Assembly: GCF_004328075.1 (NCBI RefSeq)
Contig: NZ_SJFN01000021.1
Span: 1 to 64,000 of the forward strand
Length of the DNA stretch: 64,000 nucleotides
Direction of reading: 5' to 3'
From: Siculibacillus lacustris
GTDB taxonomy: Bacteria > Pseudomonadota > Alphaproteobacteria > Rhizobiales > Ancalomicrobiaceae
A model generated the notes under the pieces. That model made no database searches and was not told the origin of the DNA. It saw only the letters and a program-made list of their open reading frames with translations. Shown in pieces: positions 35,993-47,961 of the stretch (its first letter is position 1; each line of letters opens with the position of its first letter). The position numbers were made by a program, and so were the translations under genes.

Positions 35993-37303
35993 ATGACGCC
36001 GTCACGGCTGTTCGAACGGATCGAGGCCAAACGCGACGCCCTGGTCGCGACCACCGCCGATCTGGTGCGCTTCGCCACGGTCAATCCGCCCGGCGCCGAC
36101 TACGAGCCCTGCGCCCGCTACATCGGCGAGCGGATGGCCGGCCTCGGCTTCGCGGTCGACTACATCCGCGCGAAGGGCGCGCCCGGCGACGGCGACCGCC
36201 ATCCGCGGATCAACGTGGTCGCCCGCCGCGCCGGTGCGGCGCCCGGACCGACCGTCCACATCAACGGCCACATCGACGTGGTGGCGGCGGGCGAGGGCTG
36301 GACCGTCCCGCCCTTCGCGGGGCTGGTCCGCGACGGCCGCGTCTGGGGCCGTGGCACCGCCGACATGAAGGGCGGTATCGCCGCGGCGATGATCGCCCTC
36401 GAGGCGCTGATCGAGGTCGGCGGGCCGCTGCCGGGGACGCTCGAACTGTCGGGCACCGCCGACGAGGAATCCGGCGGCTTCGGCGGGGTCGGCCATCTCG
36501 CCCGGCTCGGGCTGTTCGATCCCGGCCGCGTCGACCACGTGCTGATTCCCGAACCGCTCGGGGTCGACCGGGTGTGCCTCGGCCATCGCGGCGTGTGGTG
36601 GGCGGAAGTCGAGATCACCGGACGGATCGGCCACGGCTCGATGCCGTTCCTGGGGGTCAGCGCGATCCGCGGCATGGGCGACTTCCTGGCGCTGCTCGAG
36701 ACCGAGCTGCTGCCGCGGCTGGCCGAGCGGACGACGCGGATGCCCTGCGTGCCCGAAGGCGCCAGGGCGGCGACCCTCAACCTCAATTCGCTGCACGGCG
36801 GCCTCGCGGAAACCGACGACGCCGGCCTGCCGGCGCCGCTGGTCGCCGATCGCTGCCGCCTGGTGCTCGACCGGCGCTGGCTGGTCGAGGAGAGCCCGGA
36901 TTCGGTGCGCGCCGAAGTCGTCGAGCTGCTCGAGCGGGTCAAGGCCAAGCGCGCCGGGCTCGACTGGCGGATGCGCGATCTGATGAGCTTTCCGCCGACC
37001 ATGACCGACCCCGAGGCGCCGGTGGTCGCGGCGCTCGACCATTGGATCCACCGGGTGTTGGGGCGGCCGTCGCGGCACGTCGCCTCGCCCGGGACCTACG
37101 ACCAGAAGCATCTCGCCCGATTCGGCGGTGCGCTCGCCTGCGTGGCCTATGGACCGGGCGACCTGGAACAGGCACACCAACCCGACGAACACGTCGAGAT
37201 CGACGATCTCGTCGCCTCCGCCAAGGTCCTGGCGGCGACGGTGGCGACGCTGATCGGCGTCGACTGGACGGCGGATGCCGAGACACGGGAGGGGACGTCA
37301 TGA
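35993..37303 (+). CDS. M20-family metallopeptidase/deacylase (ArgE/DapE/ACY1 type)
   Basis: A 436-residue zinc hydrolase. Metal ligands are in HINGHIDVV (His-x-Asp) and GRGTADMKGG (Asp), with the catalytic Glu and ligand in TADEESGG. The Asp/Glu in LIPEPLG and a C-terminal His in EQAHQPDEHV complete the site. The central dimerisation domain starts at HRGVWWAEVEI. It removes an acyl or amino-acid group from a peptide-like substrate. The start codon overlap (ATGA) with the downstream binding-protein gene suggests it hydrolyses what that transporter imports. GGGGAG precedes the chosen ATG. Confidence 0.9.
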   Translation: MTPSRLFERIEAKRDALVATTADLVRFATVNPPGADYEPCARYIGERMAGLGFAVDYIRAKGAPGDGDRHPRINVVARRAGAAPGPTVHINGHIDVVAAGEGWTVPPFAGLVRDGRVWGRGTADMKGGIAAAMIALEALIEVGGPLPGTLELSGTADEESGGFGGVGHLARLGLFDPGRVDHVLIPEPLGVDRVCLGHRGVWWAEVEITGRIGHGSMPFLGVSAIRGMGDFLALLETELLPRLAERTTRMPCVPEGARAATLNLNSLHGGLAETDDAGLPAPLVADRCRLVLDRRWLVEESPDSVRAEVVELLERVKAKRAGLDWRMRDLMSFPPTMTDPEAPVVAALDHWIHRVLGRPSRHVASPGTYDQKHLARFGGALACVAYGPGDLEQAHQPDEHVEIDDLVASAKVLAATVATLIGVDWTADAETREGTS

Positions 37304-38796
37304 GAGCCATCGGGATCATCGCCGCGGCATGGGCAGCGAGCGTCGCCGTCGCCGGCGGGGCCGAGCCGGTGCCGGCCCCGGGCGCACCGGCCCGCGGCGA
37401 CGTGGTGTTGTGCATGTCGCTGGAGCCGCCGGTGCTCGACCCGACCGCCGGAGCGGCGCAGGCGATCCGCGAAGTGACCTATGCCAACATCTTCGAAGGT
37501 CTGGTCGGGCTCGACCGCCACGGGAGGATCGTGCCGCGGCTCGCCGAAGGCTGGGACGTCGCCGCCGACGGGACGGTCTTCACCTTCCACCTGCGCGACG
37601 GGGCGATCTTCCACGACGGCACGCCGGTGACCGCCGACGACGTGCGCTTCTCCTTCGAGCGGGCGGTGGCGCCCGACTCCAAGAACGCCCAGAAATGGAT
37701 CTTCGCGCCGATCGCGGCGATCGACACGCCCGACGCGCGCACGGTCAAGATCACCCTGAAACAGCCGTCGGCGAACTTCCTCTACGGCCTCGCCTGGGGT
37801 GATGCGGTGATCGTCGGCCGTGCCACGGCCGCGACCAACGCCACCAAGCCGATCGGCACCGGCCCCTACCGGCTCGACTCCTGGACCCGCGGCGATCGGT
37901 TGACCCTGGTCGCGACCGGCGCGTGGTGGGGCGGGCCGACGCGGATCGCCAAGGCGACCTTCCGCTTCGTCAACGATCCCCAGGCCCAGGTCGCCGGCAT
38001 CAAGGCCGGCGATTGCGACGTGCTGACCAATCTCGCCGCCCCGGAAGCCGCCGATTCGCTCGCCGCCGATCCGAAACTCGCGGTGGTGGTCGGGCGCACC
38101 GAGGGCGAGACCATCGTCGCCATGAACAATGCCCGCAAGCCGCTCGACGACGTGCGGGTGCGCCGGGCGCTGGCCATGGGGATCGATCGCGACGCGGTCA
38201 ATCTGGCGGTCGAATCGGGCACCGGCACACCGATCGGCAGCCATTTCTCGCCCAATCATCCGGCCTATATCGATCTCACGGCGATCAACGCCCACGATCC
38301 CGACAAGGCGCGGGCGCTGCTCGACGAGGCCGGGGTCAAGGGCCTGAAGCTGACGCTGAAGGTGCCGCCGCCGGCCTATGCCCGGCGCTCGGCGGAGATC
38401 GTCGCGGCGCAGCTGGCCGAGATCGGCGTCGAGGTGGCGATCCTGCCGGTCGAGTTCCCGCAGTGGCTCGAGCAGGTGTTCCGTGGCAAGGACTACGACC
38501 TGACCATCATCTCGCACACCGAGCCGCTCGACATCGGCATCTATGCGCGGCCCGATTACTATTTCAACTACGTCAATCCCGGCTTTCAGGAGTTGATGGC
38601 GACGATCGAGACCACCCCCGACGAGGCGGCGCGCGACCGCCTCTACATCTCGGCGCAGAAGATGCTCGCCCAGGACGCGGTCAACATCTTCCTGTTCATC
38701 CTGCCCAAGATCACCGTGACGCGCGGCGGGCTCACCGGCATGTGGACCGATTGGCCGCTGCCGGCCAATCCGCTCGCCGAGCTCGCCTGGCCATGA
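37300..38796 (+). CDS. ABC transporter substrate-binding protein, dipeptide/oligopeptide type (SBP_bac_5)
   Basis: A 498-residue exported binding protein. The signal peptide is residues 1-21 (IIAAAWAASVAVAGGAE). The mature protein begins DVVLCMSLEPPVLDPTAGAAQAIREVTYANIFEGL in family order, then GRIVPRLAEGWDVAADG and FHLRDGAIFHDGTPVTADDVRFS, classical DppA/OppA-type blocks. Ligands in this family include peptides, nickel chelates and glycosides. It is translationally coupled to the M20 peptidase gene upstream and lies 43 bases before the permease genes. Confidence 0.93.
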   Translation: MRAIGIIAAAWAASVAVAGGAEPVPAPGAPARGDVVLCMSLEPPVLDPTAGAAQAIREVTYANIFEGLVGLDRHGRIVPRLAEGWDVAADGTVFTFHLRDGAIFHDGTPVTADDVRFSFERAVAPDSKNAQKWIFAPIAAIDTPDARTVKITLKQPSANFLYGLAWGDAVIVGRATAATNATKPIGTGPYRLDSWTRGDRLTLVATGAWWGGPTRIAKATFRFVNDPQAQVAGIKAGDCDVLTNLAAPEAADSLAADPKLAVVVGRTEGETIVAMNNARKPLDDVRVRRALAMGIDRDAVNLAVESGTGTPIGSHFSPNHPAYIDLTAINAHDPDKARALLDEAGVKGLKLTLKVPPPAYARRSAEIVAAQLAEIGVEVAILPVEFPQWLEQVFRGKDYDLTIISHTEPLDIGIYARPDYYFNYVNPGFQELMATIETTPDEAARDRLYISAQKMLAQDAVNIFLFILPKITVTRGGLTGMWTDWPLPANPLAELAWP

Positions 38797-38839
38797 GCGG
38801 CGGGGCGGGGGCGCGGTCGGGCGGCGGAGGCGGGAAGCG

Positions 38840-39790
38840 GTGCGAGACCTGATCCTCGGCCGGTTGGTGCAACTGGTGGCGACGCTCCTCGGCGCGGCGA
38901 CGGTGGTGTTCGTGGTCACCGAAGTCCTGCCCGGCGATCCGGCGGCGATGATCCTCGGGGTCTCGGCGACGCCGGAGACGCTGGCGGCGCTGCATCGGGA
39001 TCTCGGCCTCGACCGGCCGGTGGTCTGGCGCTTCCTCGGCTGGCTCGGCGATCTGGCGCGCGGCGAGCTCGGCGAGAGCACCACCTATCGGGTGGCGGTG
39101 GCGAGCCTGATCGGCGAGCGGTTGGGGGTGACGCTGGCGCTGGCCGTGGCGGCGATCGGCCTGTCGACGGCGATCGGCCTGCCGGTCGGGCTGGCGGCGG
39201 CGGCGCGCGCCGGCGGCGCCTTCGACACGGGGGTGATGGTGGTGGTCGAGATCGGCCTCGCGGTGCCGGCCTTCTGGATCGGCATCCTGCTGGTGCTCGG
39301 CTTCTCGGTGACGCTCGGCTGGCTGCCGGCCGGCGGCTTTCCCGGCTGGGGCGGCGGGCTCGGTCCGGCGGCGGCGGCCCTGGTGCTGCCGGTGGTGGCG
39401 CTGGCCTTGCCGCAGGCGGCGATCCTGGCGCGGGTCACCCGCGGCGCGGCGCTCGAAGTGCTCTCCTCCGACTTCGTCCGCGCGGCGCGCGCCAAGGGCC
39501 TCGACCGCGGCGCGGTGATGCGCCGCCACGTCGCCCGCAACGCCCTGGTGCCGGTGGTGACCATCCTCGGGCTGCAGTTCTCGTCGCTGGTCGCCGGGGC
39601 GATCCTGATCGAGAACGTGTTCAACCTGCCCGGCCTCGGGCGGCTGCTGTTCCAGGCGATCTCCGGCCACGATCTGGTGGTGGTGCGGGCCCTGGTGACC
39701 CTGTTCGCCGGGCTGGTGGTGGTGGTCAACAGCGTCGTCGACGTCGCCTATGGGGTGATCGATCCGCGCCTCGGGCGAGGTGCGGCATGA
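38840..39790 (+). CDS. ABC transporter permease, dipeptide type (DppB-like)
   Basis: A 316-residue permease with six predicted helices. The N-terminal LILGRLVQLVATLLGAATVVFVVTEVLPGDPA region is typical of DppB, and the coupling loop is FVRAARAKGLDRGAVMRRHVARNAL. Translation starts at GTG, with GGAGG about 9 bases upstream. It pairs with the DppC-like permease next door; the two genes overlap by four bases (ATGA). Confidence 0.92.
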   Translation: MRDLILGRLVQLVATLLGAATVVFVVTEVLPGDPAAMILGVSATPETLAALHRDLGLDRPVVWRFLGWLGDLARGELGESTTYRVAVASLIGERLGVTLALAVAAIGLSTAIGLPVGLAAAARAGGAFDTGVMVVVEIGLAVPAFWIGILLVLGFSVTLGWLPAGGFPGWGGGLGPAAAALVLPVVALALPQAAILARVTRGAALEVLSSDFVRAARAKGLDRGAVMRRHVARNALVPVVTILGLQFSSLVAGAILIENVFNLPGLGRLLFQAISGHDLVVVRALVTLFAGLVVVVNSVVDVAYGVIDPRLGRGAA

Positions 39791-40632
39791 GCGGGCCCGG
39801 GCGGCTGCTGCGATCGCCGTCGCTGGTGATCGGCGCGACGGCGACCGGGGCGATGGTCGCGGTGGCGGCGCTCGCCGTGGTGTGGACGCCGCGTTCGCCG
39901 ACCGCGATGGCGGTGGCCGAGCGGCTGCAGGGGCCGTCGGCGCGCCATCTGCTCGGCACCGATCCGTTCGGGCGCGACGTCGCCTCGCAATTGATGGTCG
40001 GGGCGACCACCTCCTTCGCCATCGCCCTGGCGGCGATCGGTCTCGCCATGGCGGTCGGCACGGCGCTCGGTCTGATCGCCGCGGCGCGGCCGGGATCGTT
40101 CCTGTCGGGCCTGGTGCTGCGGGTCGCCGACTTCGCCTTCGCCTTCCCGGTGGTGCTGACCGCGATGCTGGTGGCGGCGATCCGCGAGCCGGGGGCGGCC
40201 AACGTGGTGGCGGCGGTGGCGCTGTTCAACGTGCCGGTGTTCGTGCGGCTGGTGCGCGGCGCGGCGCTGCAGGTGACGGCGCTCGACTTCGTCGCGGCGG
40301 CCCGGCTCGCCGGGCTCGGCGAGGCCCGCATCCTGATCGGCGAGGTGCTGCCCAACGTGCTCGGGCCGATCGTCGTGCAGGCGACCATCCAGTTCGCTCT
40401 GGCGATTCTGGCGGAGGCCGGCCTGTCCTATCTCGGCCTGGGCGTGCGGCCGCCGGCCCCGAGCTGGGGGCGGATGCTGGCCGAAGCCCAGACCTACATG
40501 GGCCGCCAGCCGGGGCTGGCGATCTTCCCCGGCCTCGCCATCGCCGTGTCGGTGATCGGCCTCAACCTGCTCGGCGACGGCTTGCGCGATCTCCTCGACC
40601 CCAAGGGCCGGCGCCGGCTGCCGTCAGGGTGA
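39787..40632 (+). CDS. ABC transporter permease, dipeptide type (DppC-like)
   Basis: A 281-residue permease with about six helices and the DppC signatures GPSARHLLGTDPFGRDV, FVAAARLAGLGEARILIGEVLPN and GLSYLGLGVRPPAPSWG. It forms the heterodimeric channel with the preceding DppB-like subunit. The operon ends here, without DppD/DppF-type ATPases. The tail overlaps the convergent beta-glucosidase gene by nine bases. Confidence 0.92.
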   Translation: MSGPGRLLRSPSLVIGATATGAMVAVAALAVVWTPRSPTAMAVAERLQGPSARHLLGTDPFGRDVASQLMVGATTSFAIALAAIGLAMAVGTALGLIAAARPGSFLSGLVLRVADFAFAFPVVLTAMLVAAIREPGAANVVAAVALFNVPVFVRLVRGAALQVTALDFVAAARLAGLGEARILIGEVLPNVLGPIVVQATIQFALAILAEAGLSYLGLGVRPPAPSWGRMLAEAQTYMGRQPGLAIFPGLAIAVSVIGLNLLGDGLRDLLDPKGRRRLPSG

Positions 40633-42831
40633 CGGCGTGCCCTCGACCACGGTGACGTCGGCCGACAGCGTCGCGTCCGACGAGCCGCCGACGAAGACAC
40701 GGAACACCCCCGGTTCGACGATGCGGCGGCCGGCGTCGTCGTGGAAGGCGAGATCGGCGACCGGCACCGACAGGGTCACCTCGCGGCTCTCGCCGGGGGC
40801 GAGGTCGACGATCGCCAGGGCGGCGAGCTGGCGCAGCGGCCGGCTGCGCGAAGCGACGAGGTCGTGGACGTAGAGCTGGACGATCTCGCGCCCCGGCCGG
40901 CTGCCGACATTGGCGACGGTCACTGCCACGGCGAGCGTGTCGGCGAGGCGCAGGCGATCGGCGACGACGCGCAGGTCGCGGTGGGCGAAGCGAGTGTAGG
41001 TGAGGCCGTAGCCGAAGGGGAACAGCGGGCTCGCCTCCTCGTCGAGATAGCGCGAGGTCAGGAGATCGGGGCCGGTCGGGCGGCCGCTCGGCAGCTGGTC
41101 GTAGCTGATCGGCACCTGACCGACGGCGCGCGGCAGGCTCATCGGCAGGCGCGCCGAAGGGCTCGCCTCGCCGAGCAGCAGGTCGGCCAGCGCCGCGCCG
41201 CCCATGGTGCCGGGCGAGAAGGTCCAGAGGATCGCCGCGACCTTGGGCAAGGTCTCGGTCAGGACCATCGGCCGGCCGGCGATGACCACCAGGACGATCG
41301 GCTTGCCGGTGGCGGCGAGCCGGGTCAGCAGTTCCTCCTGGTGATTGGGCAGGCCGAGGCGGGTGCGCGAGGTCGCTTCCGCGGTCATCCACCACGGCTC
41401 GCCGAGCACGGCGATCACCAGATCGGAGGCCGCGGCGGTGGCGACCGCCGCGTCGAAGCCGTCGGTCGAGCGGCAGGCGTCGTCGCACGGCGCGGAAAAG
41501 GTGACCTCGCTGCGGCCGGCGAGGCGGTCGCGCAGCTGGTCGAGGAGCAGCGGCACGTCCTCGCGGCGACCGGCGGCGCCCCAGGCGCCCATGTGGTCGC
41601 CGGCATCGGCGGCGGCGGCGCCGATCACCGCGATGCGCGGCGGCGGCGCCACCAGCGGCAGGCGGTCGGCATCGTTCTTCAACAGCACCACCGAGCGGCG
41701 GGCGACCTCGCGGGCGATCTCGCGGGTCGCCGGGGTGGCCAACGCCGCGGTCGCCGCAGCCGGATCGATCGCCGGCCGGGTCGCGTCGAACAGGCCGAGC
41801 CGATGTTTGACCCGCAGGACCCGGGTCACGGCGTCGTCGATGCGGGCCATCGGCACCCGGCCGGCGCGCACCAGATCGGGCAGCAGGCGCGGGAACAGGC
41901 GGCCGGCCATCTCGACGTCGAGCCCGGCATTGACGGCGAGTGCGACCGCGTCCGAATCGGTGGCGGCGAGGCCGTGGGCCTTCAGTTCCGAGACCGAATC
42001 CCAATCGGACACGACGAAGCCGTCGAAGCCCCATTCGCCCTTGAGCAGGGTGGTCAGCGCGAAGCGATTGGCGGTGACGGGGATGCCGTTGAGGGCGTTG
42101 AAGGCGGCCATCACCATCGGTGCGCCGGCGGAAAGCCCGGCATGGAAGGCCGGCAGGTAGACGTCGCGCAACTGCACGTCCGGGATCCAGGTCGCGGCAT
42201 ATTCGCGCCCGGCCTCCGCGGCGCCGTAGCCGACGAAGTGCTTCAGGGTCGCGGCGAGCCCGCCTTTGGCCAGCCCGCGCACGGTGGCCTCGGCGAACAG
42301 GCGCGACAGGAACACGTCTTCGCCCGGCCCTTCGACCACCCGGCCCCAGCGCGGGTCGCGCGACAGGTCGACCATCGGTCCGAGCGCCAGATGCATGCCC
42401 TGAGCGGCCGCCTCGCGGGCGGTGCCTTCGGCGGCCGCGGCGATCACCCGCGGATCGAAGGAGGCGGCGAGGCCGAGCGGCATCGGGAACAGGGTGCGGT
42501 AGCCGTGGATCATGTCCTGGGTGAACAAGAGCGGGATGCCCAGCCGGGTGCGGCGGGCGGTCGCGGCGATCGACGCGATGGTCGGGGCGTCGGGCGGACC
42601 GGACAGGGCGCCGATGCTCGAGCTCGTGACTTCCGAGAGATCGAAGTCCGGCGACCAGCCGCCCATGTACATCTGGCCGACCTTCTCCTCGAGGGTCATG
42701 CGGGCGAGGAGCGCGGCGATCTCGGCCTCGATGCGGGCGTCGCGAGGCGGGGCGACCGGGGCTTCGCCGGCGCCGGCGATGGCGGGCAGGAGGGCGAGGA
42801 GCAGCGACAGAGGACGCAGGAACCGGACCAT
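40624..42831 (-). CDS. bglX: glycoside hydrolase family 3 beta-glucosidase (BglX-like), exported
   Basis: A 735-residue periplasmic glycosidase. The signal peptide is residues 1-21 (LSLLLALLPAIAGAGE). The GH3 N-terminal barrel has TLEEKVGQM, LKHFVGYG and the nucleophile Asp in GFVVSDWDSV. The C-terminal sandwich holds the acid/base region, and a fibronectin type III-like domain closes the protein (EIVQLYVHD). Order and length match BglX, which hydrolyses beta-linked glucosides and oligosaccharides. The gene stands alone, convergent with the permease operon. Confidence 0.93.
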   Translation of the reverse strand: MVRFLRPLSLLLALLPAIAGAGEAPVAPPRDARIEAEIAALLARMTLEEKVGQMYMGGWSPDFDLSEVTSSSIGALSGPPDAPTIASIAATARRTRLGIPLLFTQDMIHGYRTLFPMPLGLAASFDPRVIAAAAEGTAREAAAQGMHLALGPMVDLSRDPRWGRVVEGPGEDVFLSRLFAEATVRGLAKGGLAATLKHFVGYGAAEAGREYAATWIPDVQLRDVYLPAFHAGLSAGAPMVMAAFNALNGIPVTANRFALTTLLKGEWGFDGFVVSDWDSVSELKAHGLAATDSDAVALAVNAGLDVEMAGRLFPRLLPDLVRAGRVPMARIDDAVTRVLRVKHRLGLFDATRPAIDPAAATAALATPATREIAREVARRSVVLLKNDADRLPLVAPPPRIAVIGAAAADAGDHMGAWGAAGRREDVPLLLDQLRDRLAGRSEVTFSAPCDDACRSTDGFDAAVATAAASDLVIAVLGEPWWMTAEATSRTRLGLPNHQEELLTRLAATGKPIVLVVIAGRPMVLTETLPKVAAILWTFSPGTMGGAALADLLLGEASPSARLPMSLPRAVGQVPISYDQLPSGRPTGPDLLTSRYLDEEASPLFPFGYGLTYTRFAHRDLRVVADRLRLADTLAVAVTVANVGSRPGREIVQLYVHDLVASRSRPLRQLAALAIVDLAPGESREVTLSVPVADLAFHDDAGRRIVEPGVFRVFVGGSSDATLSADVTVVEGTPSP

Positions 42832-43071
42832 GGGGAACTTCGTTTCGACGGGGCGGCGGGGCCGGCACCATCGCCGACCGACGGGCCGCGGTCAAACCGT
42901 CGGATCGATCGTCGGGCGGTCTGGCGCAACAGGATTGCGCCGCGAGGCCACCGGACGCCGCCGGCGGGTCTTGCCAGCGGCGGGCGGCTCGCCGATCATG
43001 ACGGTTCGGCGACGGCGCCGTCCGGCAACGGCGGCGACCTCGGGCGAAGGTTTCGCGAAAGGACGTGCGCG

Positions 43072-43455
43072 GTGAGCGAAGCGGGCGGCGGCGAAGCGGC
43101 GGGGGCAGATTCGCCCGGCAGCACGGTGGTCGGGTTCCGGGCGCGGCCGGCAACCCGAGACGTCACCTTCGATCGCCGCGAGCTGTTCGAGATCCTGGCC
43201 GTCTACGGGCGGATGGTGGCGGCCGGCGAATGGCGCGACTATGCCATCGATCACCTGCCCGACCGGGCGGTGTTCTCGGTGTTCCGCCATGCCCGCGAGA
43301 CCGCGCGATTCCGCATCGAGAAGGACCCGAAGCTGGCGGCGCGCCAGGGGGCCTATCGGGTGGTCGACCAGGGCGGGCGCATCGTCAAACGCGGCGCCGA
43401 CCTGAAACGGGTGCTGGCGGTGCTGGAGACGGTGCCGAAGCTGGTCGACTGCTGA
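43072..43455 (+). CDS. DUF2794-family protein
   Basis: A 127-residue cytosolic protein with a variable N-terminus of about 25 residues followed by the conserved DUF2794 core: VTFDRRELFEILAVYGRMVAAGEWRDYAIDHL in family order, FSVFRHARETARFRIEKDP and GGRIVKRGADLKRVLAVLE. Its function is unknown to me; it is confined to alphaproteobacteria as far as I recall. Translation starts at GTG, with AAGGA about 9 bases upstream. It is divergent from the beta-glucosidase gene. Confidence 0.85.
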   Translation: MSEAGGGEAAGADSPGSTVVGFRARPATRDVTFDRRELFEILAVYGRMVAAGEWRDYAIDHLPDRAVFSVFRHARETARFRIEKDPKLAARQGAYRVVDQGGRIVKRGADLKRVLAVLETVPKLVDC

Positions 43456-43465
43456 GCGGGACGCC

Positions 43466-44227
43466 TCAGGACGACGGGCCGGCCAGCACGCGGGCGCCGA
43501 CGATCGGACCGGGACCGCCGTCGCGGTCGACCTGGACCAGTACGGCGCAGCCGCCGGAGCCGTCATGGGTGGCCTCGCGGCGCGGCAGTTCGAGCCGCAG
43601 GGCGGCGCCCTTCCACATGCCGATCGGCTGCATGCTGCGCACCAGGTGGGTGTAGGTGATGGTCTTGCCGGAATTCTCGCCGCGACCGATCGGCACGGTG
43701 CGGCTCTTCTCGTAATGCAGCAACCACACGGTGGCGGGGGGGCGCGGTCGGTCGTCGGGGGCGGCGCCGACCCGGATCACCAGGGCGTCGCCGGCGGTCT
43801 CGAGATCGATGGCGACGTCGAGATCCTGATGCTCGGCGGCGAGGCCGGCGAGGCGGCGCTCGATCGCCGGGCGGTCGGAGCCGACCGCATGGACGCGGCC
43901 GTTGATCACCACCTGCGGCGTATAGATCGCCCGGTCGCCGCGCATCTCGGCATAGGCGCGCTGGCGCTGGGAGAATTCCGGCCGGGCGGCGGTGTCCTTC
44001 CAGCCGAGGTAGTCCCAATAGTCGACGGCGAAGGACAGGGTGACCAGATCGGGATCGGCGCCGAGGCGTTGCATCAGCGCGTCGGCCGGCGGGCAGTTGG
44101 CGCAGCCCTGGCTGGTGAACAGTTCGACCACCGCGCGCGGGTGTCGCGAGGGGTCGGTCGCCTCGTCGGCGGCGACCACCGACGGCGCGGCGAGCGTCGA
44201 GATCAGCACGGCCAAGCCGGCGCCCAA
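43466..44227 (-). CDS. DUF1223 thioredoxin-fold exported protein
   Basis: A 253-residue (or longer) secreted protein with the DUF1223 start VVELFTSQGCANCPPADALM, a thioredoxin-like CxxC, followed by VDYWDYLGWKDTAARPEFSQRQ and a TPQVVINGR block. It is probably a periplasmic redox protein of unknown substrate. The coordinate uses the only common start in frame, TTG at 44227, which leaves a truncated signal peptide. A CTG at 44263, seven bases after GGGGAGGA, would give a full signal peptide beginning MKPLTSR. The true start is therefore doubtful. It lies beside acnA. Confidence 0.85.
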   Translation of the reverse strand: MGAGLAVLISTLAAPSVVAADEATDPSRHPRAVVELFTSQGCANCPPADALMQRLGADPDLVTLSFAVDYWDYLGWKDTAARPEFSQRQRAYAEMRGDRAIYTPQVVINGRVHAVGSDRPAIERRLAGLAAEHQDLDVAIDLETAGDALVIRVGAAPDDRPRPPATVWLLHYEKSRTVPIGRGENSGKTITYTHLVRSMQPIGMWKGAALRLELPRREATHDGSGGCAVLVQVDRDGGPGPIVGARVLAGPSS

Positions 44228-44420
44228 CGACGTTCCGGCGCATCTCGACGTCAGCGGTTTCAGAGCCCGGTCCTCCCCTCGGTGGTCGGTGGTCCGCCCG
44301 ATCTCCGCGCCTTGCGCGGGTCGGACGATCCCTGCCGAGGGAAGACGTTAGCCACAATCGGCCGATCCGGACCAGTCACTTCGCGGTGAGACGAAGGTGC
44401 GTGGCGCGCGCCGCGCCGGC

Positions 44421-47123
<2,703 letters not shown>

Positions 47124-47322
47124 GGTCGTGGGGCTCCCTGCGATGGCGGGACGGCGTGATCCCCGCGACGGGGTCGTCGGACGCGGCCGACGGGTCCTCG
47201 AGCGGGCGCGGGCGCCGACGCTACCCCCGGCATATGGGGCGGGGCGGCGAATTGACCAGTTCGGCGCTTTCGGACATGGTCCGCGCCGACCGCCCACCGG
47301 CGGGGAAAAGGACGAGAGCGAC

Positions 47323-47961
47323 GTGACGACGGCCGCCGTGGAACGCCTGACCGGGGAGAGGCTGACGCTCGATCGCGGCGGACGGCGGGTGCTCGACGGA
47401 TTGTCCTTCACGGCGCGGGCCGGCACCGCGCTGATCGTCACCGGTGCCAACGGCTCGGGCAAGTCGACCCTGCTCCGGCTGGTCGCCGGCCTGCTCCGGC
47501 CGGTCGGCGGACGGTTGGCGCTGACCGGTGGCGATCCGGAGCTGACGATCGGCCAGCAGTGTCACTATTTCGGCCATCAGGATGCGCTCAAGGGGCCGCT
47601 GACGGTCGCCGAGAATCTCGCCTTCTGGCGGGATTTCGGCGGCGTGCCGGCGCTGGCGGTCGATGCGGCGCTCGATCGGGTCGGGCTCGGGCGGCTCGCC
47701 GGCCTGCCGGCAGCCTATCTTTCGGCGGGGCAGCGGCGGCGGCTGGCCTTCGCGCGCCTCCTGGTCACGGCGCGACCGGTGTGGCTGCTCGACGAGCCGA
47801 CGGCGGCGCTCGATGCGGCGGCGGAGGCACGGCTGACCGAGATCGTCGCCGGGCATCTGGCGGCCGGGGGCGTGGTGATGGCGGCGACCCATCTGCCCCT
47901 GGCGCTGCCGGCGTCCGAGAATCTGGCGCTCGCTCCGGGCAACGGGGAGCGGGCGGCATGA
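47323..47961 (+). CDS. ccmA: cytochrome c maturation ATPase CcmA
   Basis: A 212-residue ABC ATPase that releases holo-CcmE during cytochrome c biogenesis. Walker A is GANGSGKST, the signature is LSAGQRRRLAFAR (the Ccm variant) and Walker B is VWLLDEPTAALD. Translation starts at GTG, the only suitable codon before the domain; the ribosome site is weak (AAGGA about 12 bases upstream). The stop overlaps the ccmB start (ATGA). First gene of ccmABCDG. Confidence 0.93.
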   Translation: MTTAAVERLTGERLTLDRGGRRVLDGLSFTARAGTALIVTGANGSGKSTLLRLVAGLLRPVGGRLALTGGDPELTIGQQCHYFGHQDALKGPLTVAENLAFWRDFGGVPALAVDAALDRVGLGRLAGLPAAYLSAGQRRRLAFARLLVTARPVWLLDEPTAALDAAAEARLTEIVAGHLAAGGVVMAATHLPLALPASENLALAPGNGERAA

